The notes beneath the pieces are model-generated. The model was not told the origin of the DNA. It searched no databases and worked only from the letters and a program-made list of their open reading frames with translations. From Aspidiotus rigidus (Eukaryota; Arthropoda; Insecta; Hemiptera; Diaspididae): a stretch of 64,000 nt of DNA. Below are positions 54,839 through 64,000 of the stretch, piece after piece. Where the stretch lies: NCBI GenBank assembly GCA_035079385.1, contig JAVHKY010000024.1, forward strand, positions 1,984,001-2,048,000, in the 5' to 3' direction. The position numbers and the translations under genes are program-made. Position 1 is the first letter of the stretch, and every line of letters begins with the position of its first letter.

Positions 54839-55420
54839 CTACCAAGAATTACGTTACACGACAAAAAAAATTGAAAAATACTTGAAAGAAATTATACAAT
54901 TCTAGAAGTAATTTCAGTGCTGATCACAATGCCGTTGAACGTTTTTTGAAATTGGCTCTGATTATCGAGAAGCGATCATATCAAGTCCCCGCGATTTCTT
55001 GCAACGCGTGGTGTCTGTTACCCAGCTATCAAATTTCGCGAGTAGGTACTTATGAAAACAGTAGAATCGAATAAATTTTTTTTTAAAATTTGGTCAAGTA
55101 CTTAATGCCTGACGGCCATGTACAATATTACGGGCGTTACACTTTACAAAAAATGTTGACAAGGCGACAGTCAACCACAAAATTCTTAATAGCAACGATT
55201 TGTTCATGCATTTTTCAATTTTTTTTTTTTGCAGTGTTACCGGTATTCATCCTTTCTAGGAGCACAGCGCCGAGTTTTCTTTTTATTATTTTATTTAACG
55301 AGCTATGCGACAGCAAGATCGGGTCATGATCTCGACGAATTATTTTACATGTTTATTCATATACATATAATATAAGTGTTTTACAAACAGAAATGTGTTA
55401 AATATCGTAATGATTGTAAA
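54839..55420. other. No gene recognised
   Basis: AT-rich sequence; short frames without domains. Confidence 0.45.
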
Positions 55421-55424
55421 TTAA

Positions 55425-57045
55425 GTGAGTTATGGTTATAGGTGTTTGTAGAATTGTGTTATTCTTAAGTAAGAGAGAGTAGCAGAAATATTATTGGAGT
55501 TGTTACTTAGTACTGAATCGATAGTTGCAGAAATTTTGAAGACAAACCTGATGATTGTTTTTAGCGCGGGACAAGTGAAAAAATGTTTAACTGATAAGTT
55601 ATCTTCAAGACAGGGTTGGACAGGAAGGGGGAGCAAGGTTTAATAAGAGGTAAGAGTGAGTGAGACGAGTATGTCCTATCCTCCGGCGTAAGAGGATTAC
55701 TTTTTCCCATCTAGATTCTCTGTGAGATGAGGACCAGGAAGTCGGATCTTTTTTGATTTTACGTAATTTGTTATTGCTTATATCTTGCCAATTATGGAGC
55801 CAAAGTTTCGAGATTTTTGTTGTATAGAAAATTTTCAAATCTTGGGCGGGTGATGGTATAGGGTCTGTTATTTCAGAAAGGGAGGTTGCTTTTTTGGCGG
55901 CTTCATCTACTACATCATAAGTTGGGAAGTTGATGTGACCCGTGAGGTGAGTCTTTATTGAATGGATACAGTAAGAAGATCTGAGTGAATACGTTTTATT
56001 ATTCGATTGGTTGAGAACGGATCAGAAAGAGCTTGAAGAGATGAGAAAGAATCGGTCAGGAGAATATAATTTTTTTGAGGTCGCAGTTAAGCAATGTGGG
56101 ATACACAAGCTAATATGGCGTTTAATTCGGCTTTATAAACTGAAGCGGCATTTCTTCAGCTGTTATTTGATCGATAAAGGAGTATGCGTTATATGCTGTC
56201 TTTCCTCTGTATTTTGACCCATCTGTTAAATGTGATGCGCTCCGAGAAAAGGGACCATAAGTCGGCAAAAAAAACACTTTTTTTTTTTTCATAGATCATG
56301 TTCACCTGGTGACGCAAGGAAAAAATACTTTTCAACTAAATTTAATGATGAAAGGTTTGAATTTGCCCCATCCATTTCCATCTCAAGATATAAAAACGAT
56401 TCTTTTATTCGGACATACAGATAGCCCCAAAAAAAGTTCGTTTGACGACTTATGGTCCCTTTTCTCGGAGCGCATCACAATTAATACAGAATATGATTCG
56501 GAAATTCGTCGAGTAGATTCGTAATATGTAGTCTAATGATTTTTTTGGTCAAGGACCAAGCGAATGTCCGGTTCTGTAAATGGCTGAGGGGGTGTAATTG
56601 TGAATATGGGTAATAGCGACTTTAACTTAATTTTTCGGTTAAGGAAGTTTTCTAGCTGTGAGGGGATATTTTTCGTTGGTTGACGTAGGAAGATCGGTTC
56701 AATGAGAGAAATTATGGACTAATGTAAAGAAAGTTGGGGAAATTAAGATAAGGAAACAAGAAAATTCGATGAGAGAATAAATCGGCGAGTGGAGAGAGAA
56801 GGTTCGGCCACCTCTGCACAACGGCTCAGTTTTGAACTGGTTCTAAATGCTCCTAAAACCAGTCTCAGAGATGCAGATTGAATTGGGTCCCATGATGTTA
56901 AAGAAGTTTTGTTAGCTAAATTATAAATCGATGAATCGTAGTTCAGCTGAGAACGAACCAAGCTTTTGTATAATTGTAAGATAGGAACTTTTTCCCGCAC
57001 CTTGTTCTTAATGCTCGATTTTACCAACGAAGTACACCCTTAAGA
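55425..57045 (-). mobile_element. LINE family A remnant, minus strand, carrying a MITE
   Basis: From the right: thumb region QLYKSLVRSQLNYDSSIYNL and LRLVLGAFRTSSKLSRCAEV (56743-57027), a decayed RNase H part (about 55850-56700), then SRWEKVILLRRRIGHTRLTH (55605-55838) and LEDNLSVKHFFTCPAL (55436-55636). There are several frame breaks. The MITE at 56232-56478 is inserted in the RNase H portion. Confidence 0.82.
56232..56478. mobile_element. 247-bp MITE with perfect 33-bp inverted ends
   Basis: GTGATGCGCTCCGAGAAAAG.. (56232-56264) and its exact reverse complement (56446-56478), flanked by AAT on both sides. The outer 11 bp are shared with the palindrome at 47906-48060. The interior is non-coding. 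Confidence 0.88.
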
Positions 57046-57390
57046 GATTTGTGTCTTTCCAATTCATCAACTGCGTAATTGAAACAAGCAGGAAACCTGT
57101 TTTAGGAGAACTTCATACCTTCATAATCAAAAATATTTCAAGTGAAAAAGGAAATACAAAAGGAAAAAATTGCGAGCAGAAACTAACAGAGGATGAATAA
57201 TCAGTCGGCACTCTCGAGTTATTTAAACTCACTTTCTATCCCTGAGTCAAAATGCCGTATACTAGGAACACCGCTGGTGGGGGGGGGGAGGGGACGCAGA
57301 GCAAATTACGTTCCTCATCCGAAGTGAGATACGGCCGCAATCCAAAGTACGAGAATATGATACCCGATTTTGGAGGTAACTCTGTTGAAT

Positions 57391-57785
57391 GGGGGCGTCC
57401 ATAAATTACGTGAGGCAATTTTTGTGATGTTTCGACCCCCTTCCCCCTTGTTGAGATATCGTGAGATTTGCCTTGACCCCCTCCTCCTCTCACCTCGCGT
57501 GAGATTTTTAGAAATGTATATTTTTGCTTTAAATACATTTATCTGTGCTTAATCGCGTTTATCTATTACAAAAACGTAATTTTCTTGATCACATTTTATA
57601 CCTATTCAAAAAGGACTAGTTTTTATTAAGTTTAAGCCAGTTTAGCAATATTTTAGAATGTACTTGTGTGAGAAAAAAATTACGTAAAATTTGTCGGCAC
57701 CCCCTCCCCCTCATGTGAGTTTTGGTGAGACTTGGCTGGACCCCCTCCCCCCAAAAAATGTCTCACGTAATTTATGGACGCCCCC
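57391..57785. mobile_element. 395-bp MITE with GGGGGCGTCCATAAATTACG ends
   Basis: GGGGGCGTCCATAAATTACG(TGAG) at 57391 and CTCACGTAATTTATGGACGCCCCC to 57785, flanked by AAT. The interior repeats the CCCCCTCC..GTGAGA theme in both orientations. This type of terminus is seen widely in insect non-autonomous elements. No transposase. Confidence 0.85.
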
Positions 57786-57976
57786 AATGAAGAGCCTCCA
57801 AAATGTCAACAGATTTGAAAGTCCTCCAGTGCCCTTTTACGCTCAAAATTACTGATTCTTAACGAATTTTCAACTTATGATCTATTGAAATTACGACGAC
57901 CCTCTTATTTCCTCAAGAATTGAGGAATCTTGTTTTTCGTTATTCTATCGTCGCCATGGTCCTCACCAGCCTTATC

Positions 57977-58440
57977 TTAGTCGAAGAGAGAGTTGTTAGA
58001 AATCAGACTTTGGAATATGCGTCTGTAATATGAGATTAAGTACTTGTTATTGAAATTGCAGAGGTCCGTGCCCGTGTGCAGGAAAGAGGGGTTGAACGAT
58101 GTGCGATTGCTTGCTTGCGTGGCTGCTTTACCGATATTTTCATTCGCTGGGATATTCGTGAAACCTGGCACCCAGTCGGAATTAGCTGAAAGGTAGCAAG
58201 AAGAGCGTGCGAATTTGATTCATATAAGTGAGTATAGAAAGAAGTAATGCTGGAGGTCATGAGTGACGTGCGGGGATCAAGGAGACAGTTAAAGGGTGAT
58301 TTAAAGATAGCCTGGAGCAGTAATGTAGGCTGACGCGGTGCAGAGAAACTGTAGTAATATTCCCTCGAGAGTATGTGGATTCGGTTTTGTCGCGATATTC
58401 TGGTCCATCGGTAAAACATACGTAAGCTAACACTTCAGTG
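57977..58440 (-). pseudogene. LINE RNase H fragment, degenerate
   Basis: Minus-strand pieces: VCFTDGPEYRDKTES near 58400 and PGFTNIPANENIGKAATQAS near 58130, matching the first and last RNase H boxes of the LINEs in this window. Stops and shifts lie between them. Confidence 0.6.
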
Positions 58441-58680
58441 AAGTGTGTGTGGTAACTTTGAAGATCTAGAGAGGCGAAAGAGATCGTAAAACTGTGAAAA
58501 CGTACAGTTTTCGATATATTTTCACGGAGTAAAGTAGGACTTTACACAAACCAAATATTTAAAAGAATACCGGTACTTTCTCACTGCCGTACTTGCATTT
58601 ACGAAAGACAATGATTCTTTACGTGCGGGATAATATTCAGGAGAGGGGGGGAGGGAGGGTAGTTAGTAGATGAAAATACA
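58441..58680. other. No feature recognised
   Basis: A short purine-rich tract (GAGAGGGGGGGAGGGAGGG, about 58642-58660) is the only oddity. Confidence 0.4.
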
Positions 58681-58691
58681 AGCGAAAAATT

Positions 58692-58765
58692 TGGTGACCT
58701 CTTCGGGATCCGAACCCGAGACCTTTTAGGAAAAGTACGAGCGCGTCATAGCTTTATAAAATCCA
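58692..58765 (-). other. tRNA-like sequence (tRNA gene relic or tRNA-derived SINE head)
   Basis: On the minus strand CGGGTTCGGATCCCG is a T-arm-like hairpin containing a pol III B-box (GGTTCGGATCC at 58716-58706). It is followed by AAGAGGTCACCA like an acceptor 3' strand. Upstream, CTATGACGCGCTCGTAC is in the place of a D-arm/A-box, and CTTTTCCTAAAAG could form an anticodon-type stem. A proper acceptor 5' strand was not found. Confidence 0.45.
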
Positions 58766-58911
58766 CTTCGTTCTTCATTTGTCCGATCGCCTGCGATGTA
58801 CGAAACGGAGAAGGGTCATGTATTTTCGAACGTTTTAATTTGGTTTTGCATGAGACTTCAAAACACGTGCCGCCGCGATTAGGCGAAATCAAGAATTGAG
58901 ATATCCACGTG

Positions 58912-58936
58912 TATGATGATGATGATGATGATGATC
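58912..58936. repeat. GAT trinucleotide microsatellite
   Basis: About eight GAT units. Confidence 0.9.
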
Positions 58937-61035
58937 CAACTCAACCTGCGTGGTGTTATTTGTTCTGTTATCATCGTTATTGTATTACCCATATAATTTA
59001 TTCATGTTCAACCGTAGGGTAAATTGAACTTTATCGAGTGTGCACAGAGAGAAGAGGTTTGCATGCAACCACTTTAAATTTTTTAGGACAAGACGATTTT
59101 GTTACCCGAATTGACGAATTTTTTTGCGGCAAATGCTCCGCAGCGACGCGGAAGAGTTTCTGCGAGTATCGCCGCTACTCGACAGGTATATCTCAAGGAA
59201 ACCTCGTATATATGACGTAGAAGGGAGGGGAATAAGGTTTTGAAGATGGCTAGGCCTCCGACCTAGTTTGAAAAGAATGCAAATTGACCTCCCAAGCCAC
59301 AATAAGCGGTAGAAGCACTCGAAAAGTTTTCAATTCATCCACATACAATCGATTCGACAGATTTTTCGGTCGCCCCAACTACCAAAATCAATGATAGAAA
59401 GGTGAGCTAGGAATTTTCTTTTCGACTTCGTCAGAAGGATTAATTCATCGATTTTGCATTCATATTTCGTAGAAAAGGTGTTACATGAGAGAAATTACAC
59501 TCTATGGGGCAATATCGATGGTAAACCTGTGTCGCTGATTGCGTCCGATGTCGGTACGGTTGAAATCTTATCTTTTATTCGCTATATTTATGCAAAACCG
59601 CGCTACACTTTGAGATGCGAGTTGAGAAAAAACAAGCTCGTTTAGCTCGCACGGTTTGACCGATGTGTTCAAGTTTACCCCGCCGTTATCGATTTAGATC
59701 ATTTTCTATCTTGGAAGTGTGTGGTCACGTGAAAGCTGAGAAAAATACATCGGTTGTTTTTCTTAGGTACTGAATGGTCAAGCAAAAGTTCCTTTCAATC
59801 ATTTCGACGTTGTGCAGACATCTGTTTGTACGCGGTATGTGATGTTAAATTTCGTAGTTGTGACTGAAAACTTACAGATAAACCGCGATTGTGCGCGAAA
59901 ACTCCGTTTAGTGGTTGGTACCTATTTGCTTTCCGTTATCTGCGCGAACTTCGCGAATTGGTATTTGAACCTCCGAAGAAATCAGGTAAAAAGCAATATT
60001 ATTTTGTCGAATTATGTAAAGTACTAGAAATTACGTTATTATTACGAATAGTACGTATGATGGTCCATTCTTTTATCGTTCATCTACAACTTGCTACTCG
60101 TAGGCCTAACCTGAAGACTAGCTCAGAGCTTTAGAATTGAATATTATTTAAGAGAGGAAATCGTCTTTAGGAATCATCGTAACATAAATTGAGAAATTCA
60201 CAGAAACGTAAGAATGAAATTTAATTTTTGTCTCTGTAAATTGTTATTGTTAGAAATTTTGTGCGGTCAAGACAATGATCTTGGAATGTGTTTATCGTTC
60301 ACTATTAACCATAAAGTAAAATTGATTGAGTATTGGTGTCTTTCGTTGACTGCAAAGTTACCAAAGGTTCTATTCACGAGGGGCTTGTAAAGGGGTCAGA
60401 AGAAAATGGCGGTTATAGTCAATTACCCGTTCTCTAGTGTTTGAGTAACCTGCGCGATCTTACCTTTTCTCTCCTGTTTGGTCGGTCGTCTCGGGGGGAG
60501 GGGGGGGTCTGAATTCGTTGATCTATGAGTGATGAATCTGAGAATTAAATACCTCTTATCAGAGCCGAGATCTGTACACGAGTACGTGTCTAACCGATCG
60601 GTACTAAATGTAGAAAACGAGACGTCCTTAGAATCGCACAAGGACAAAAACTCGTTAGATGTACCTACGTCATACAGTCCGTGAGCGATTAGTTGACGGT
60701 TGACGTACGGGGTCCGCGCATGCTATTTGCAACAACATCAGCGCATACTTGTAAGTGGCCAACGCAACGCGAACGAAAACGCAATCCCGATAGCCGCCAA
60801 CAAATCACTCACCGATCAACAGAGGGGTGAAGAAAGAATTCGAAAAATTTCTTACGCTCTTGTATTTACGCTTTTTTCGAACAGAATATTACGATAAGTG
60901 TCCTATGTTCCCATAATTGTAATTCTGAGGAGAGGTGGGAGGAGGAAGTGCAAAAAAAGCGACGTGAATAATTTCTTTAGGTCTTCCCGTTGAATGCGAT
61001 ATTGCCTAAAAATTTCCCTAACTTTTTCTTCGTTG
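58937..61035. other. Intergenic, no gene recognised
   Basis: Only short frames, none with a domain. No repeat from the other families was noticed here. Confidence 0.4.
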
Positions 61036-61040
61036 GGTTA

Positions 61041-61597
61041 TTTTGACATGTTTCATGTCTCTGCTCTGACTCCTCTTCTGATTTTGAAATTCGTGTGCGT
61101 CCGTCCGGCAAATGACCTTGGGACTTGATATCCTGATCCTTACCCCGATTTTGAAATTTGCGTTGCGTCCGTCCGGCCAAATGACCTTATATTCTAGACT
61201 TATACTAGGCTGAAGCCATTATACTAAGTTTTATACTAGCTTTATACTAGGATTATACTAGTCTTCAAATATTTTGAACTTGACCTTTGCTAGATCACGA
61301 GAAAGAGCAAATAGCGGAGTAAATGAGCCCTCCAAAAGCCACTAGTGATCCCCAAAAGCTATTGGCTTAAAATTGTCTACAATTGAAGATCAAGGAGGGG
61401 AGCGAGTGAGCTTTCCTTGTAAACTAGATTTATACTAGACTGTGAAGGCTACAACTGAGCTCCCCAAAAGCTATCATCTTGAAATATTCTAAAGTAGACC
61501 TTTACTAGACCCACGAGGGAGCTCCCCAAAAGTCACTAGCTACTGAGAAAGACATGAAACATGATCTTTATTCCCTTGGCTATGCCAGAAAATTTTT
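61041..61597 (+). mobile_element. HINE/DINE-like element, copy 7 (diverged, no AT array)
   Basis: TTTTGACATGTTTCATGTCT at the left, AAAGACATGAAACATGATC and TTGGCTATGCCAGAAAATTT at the right, as in the other copies. The interior differs: GCGTCCGTCCGGC repeats and several CTTATACTAG words instead of TTTA/AATT arrays. It looks like a separate subfamily. Confidence 0.7.
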
Positions 61598-61990
61598 CAG
61601 TTGAGCAGTGAATAGTCGAGGGTTAATGGGGTAATTTGATGTCTGTCAAGGGCAAAAATATTGGTGAAAGTGCCCTCGTGTCTTTCGGGGGGGTTCTCCT
61701 ACGATACGAAGAGTATGGGTAGCAATACCTATATGAAGACTACGGTGAAAGAGTGAAGAAGGTGAAAGAGGGTGTTCTGAGAAGGAATATCTCGGGCTAC
61801 CTAACAACTGAAAAACTGAGAAACCGTAACCTCCATTCCTCTCTCGCGGCAGTTTTTCTAATAACACTCAGTCGTGAGATGAGATTCGAGAACGTGTGAC
61901 CGTAAGGATCAGGACTTTGCTGTCGCTTTCGGAGACATTCGGGGACGAGCTTCTCATCCTAAATGACACTCTTTGCATAATTATGTAGTA
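61598..61990. other. Nothing recognised
   Basis: Unique-looking sequence between two repeats. Confidence 0.4.
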
Positions 61991-62600
61991 TCTAACCCAG
62001 GAAGATTAGGCTCAAAAATAAGAGTAAAAAATGGAAATAAATGTCGGCAAAGGTTTTTTTCGTGGATTATGTTTAAAATGGTCTCCTGATAAACATACTA
62101 AAAGTCCACAACGATCAGAGAGCGGGCCCTCTCCCAAAGGGGGTCAAAGTACCACAAAAATTGGTTTTCTGAGAATAAATCGAAAACTAAGCATCAGAGA
62201 AAAAAAAGTTTCGAACAAAAGTTGAGTTGTTCCTCATCAAATTTCCTATAAATTTCACCATATGTATGTCAACTTGGCCCAAAAACTCGAGCTGAAAAGT
62301 TGGTTAGAAAGTCGAGCGATTCACTAAAATTTTTGATTTTAGTGTTAGTATAGTCAAATTAGACGGGTTTCGGGGAAAAAAACATTGCGACATAGTAAAG
62401 GTCTGATTGCTGGAAATGGTCAAGAGTGAGGTCCAAAACAACATACTAACTTCTTAGCGTTTTCCCCAGGAGCATCTTTTTTATGGGGGTTGAAACCCCC
62501 CCTCAAAATCAGTTTTTTGTAAATATCCCGCTTAATACGCATTTTAGAGAAACAAGTCATCAGTCAAAAATTATTCCTCGTGAAATTTCCTATCGGACTA
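61991..62600 (+). repeat. Repeat X, 5' portion
   Basis: TAACCCAGGAAGATTAGGC through the ATGGGGGTTGAAACCCCCC hairpin to CTCGTGAAATTTCCTATCGG. Same order as 37615-37050 on the minus strand. Confidence 0.82.
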
Positions 62601-62716
62601 GGTATTTCATTTCTAACCTACACGTGATAGTAAGCTCAAAAATTCATGGAGATTGAGCCTCCGCCATGCAAATCCGTGAATAACGCGCTCCTTGCCGAGA
62701 GATGACGTCGTTGCGC

Positions 62717-62835
62717 GGTGGTTACGCGCGAAGGTAACGTCAATATTTCGCTAGTACATACGATGAAACGTATACTAATTTTATAATCGTCACAGGGAAT
62801 TTGCTGCACGATATTATTTTGAGAAAGGTATAATC
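62717..62835 (+). repeat. 119-bp inverted repeat, left arm
   Basis: Begins GGTGGTTACGCGCGAAGGTA and ends GAGAAAGGTATAATC; 118 of 119 positions match the reverse complement of 63882-64000. Confidence 0.92.
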
Positions 62836-62894
62836 GAAATTGGCTTCTGCTCGTCTTCTAGCCCCCCCCCCCCAAAAGGACAGTAGGGGGAAAG

Positions 62895-63590
62895 GGGTGT
62901 CCACAATGGAGAAACTCGGGAGCATAATACAACTAAAACGTAGCAAACGAAATTCAGCCTGTTTTCAGGGCTTCTCCACGTTTTTCCCCAGGACCATATT
63001 TTTCATGGGGGTTGAAACCCCCTCAAAATCAGTTTTTTTTTTAAATATTCCGCTTAATACGCATTTTAGAGAAAAAAGTCATCAGTCAAAAATTATTCCT
63101 CGTGAAATGCAGGCAAACTTGCTGAATTTCTTATTGTTCCAGGCGATATAGGGAATGATACCAAGAAGCTTGTTATCTCTTGTTTCTCCGTTTTGATAAT
63201 TGCAAGTTTCATGTAGTCAATCTCTCACCGCAAAACAAGCTTTTCGGGAGATCGTCTGAAATGCCGAAGCAAGTTTGCCTGACCCAATCGACTATCAACG
63301 TGAAACCCTCATGCGACTACGCCAACTTTGACAAGGAGCGCGTTATTCTCGGATTTGTATTGCGGCGGTCTTCTTGAATTTGTGGGAGCACACAACAATA
63401 ACAAGCTTCTTGGTGACATTCCTTGCATTGCTTGAAACAATTCCAAACCTTAGCCCACTTCAATTGTACGCGGGTCAAAGTCAAAATCTCACCGCGAGTC
63501 CACAACAGAGGACCACATCCATTCCCACCATTGCTTGAAACAACCAGAATGGAAAACTTGAGAGCATAATACAGCAAAAACGTAGCACAC
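62895..63590 (+). repeat. Repeat X, 3' portion, with flanking direct duplication
   Basis: From ATGGGGGTTGAAACCCCCTC through GGCGATATAGGGAATGATAC and CAATTGTACGCGGGTCAAAG. GGGAGCATAATAC..AAATTCAGCCTGTTTTCAG occurs before (about 62925-62970) and after it (about 63562-63610). Confidence 0.78.
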
Positions 63591-63881
63591 GAAATTCAGC
63601 CTGTTTTCAGTCCGAAAAGGAGCACGACATGTTGGCCTGGCCTGGCATACAGCCCCCTCATAAGGCTGGAGGGGGAAGAAGACCAGCAAGAACGGAAAAC
63701 TCTACGGCACAACCCAGTACAAACGAATCCACCCACTCCAGCTAGAAAAATCAAAATGGGGAAGGGCTCGCATGTTTCCAGCCCCCATTCAGCTTTTTAC
63801 ATATCATACATGCATAAGAAACGATTTTTAAAATGTCTGTCCATGTATGGAAAACTTTATTTTCATGTATGATAGGCAGTT

Positions 63882-64000
63882 GATTATACCTTTCTCACAA
63901 TAATATCGTGCAGCAAATTCCCTGTGACGATTATAAAATTAGTATACGTTTCATCGTATGTACTAGCGAAATATTGACGTTACCTTCGCGCGTAACCACC
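63882..64000 (-). repeat. 119-bp inverted repeat, right arm (cut by window end)
   Basis: Reverse complement of 62717-62835 with one difference; it may continue past the window. Confidence 0.92.

Overview
The window looks like AT-rich nuclear DNA from an invertebrate, most likely an insect. Three things point that way: a multi-exon gene with canonical GT..AG introns, RNase H-bearing LINEs and Penelope-like retroelements of arthropod type, and a very heavy load of MITEs, satellites and microsatellites. The species cannot be fixed from sequence alone. No bacterial genes, operons, CRISPR arrays or phage genes are present.

One host gene is convincing. It is a plus-strand major facilitator superfamily transporter of the MFSD6 type, built from eleven exons between 22454 and 50630. 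Its introns fall into two classes: tiny ones of about 74-95 bp, and long ones (15.3, 4.8, 2.7 and 2.6 kb) filled with transposons. Its first exon or exons were not found.

Layout. 1-3400: a ~150-bp satellite arranged as a ~453-bp three-unit higher-order repeat that flips orientation near 3005. 3400-10740: no recognisable gene, TGACGTCA-rich minisatellite, one AT-rich satellite-bearing element and an AT-rich tract. 10960-11447: a TA-flanked MITE. 11600-13020 and 14060-16700: two LINE copies. 16724-21910: a nested stack in which a second LINE family is split by a Penelope-like element, itself split by the satellite-bearing element. 22454-50630: the transporter gene. Its first long intron holds a roughly symmetrical 9-kb inverted structure (23989-33290) around a cysteine-rich CXC-like remnant, with a pogo-like transposon in the right arm that is itself interrupted, then a Tigger-like MITE, a second Penelope copy and a ~1-kb repeat. 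50700-64000: intergenic DNA with more MITEs, a Helitron N-terminal fragment, broken LINEs, a tRNA-like sequence, and at the right edge a pair of 119-bp near-perfect inverted repeats.

The most distinctive item is a seven-copy non-autonomous family (7803, 19052, 24459, 25293, 27485, 30808 and 61041). It has subterminal inverted repeats around CATGTTCCATGTC, a terminal stem-loop TGGCTATGCCA, and an interior of tandem units joined to expanding TTTA/AATT microsatellites. This is the architecture of DINE-1/HINE (non-autonomous Helentron) elements, and the family has twice inserted into other transposons, giving a relative insertion order. Exon boundaries and TE ends were worked out by eye. Family names rest on recognised protein motifs, not on database searches.
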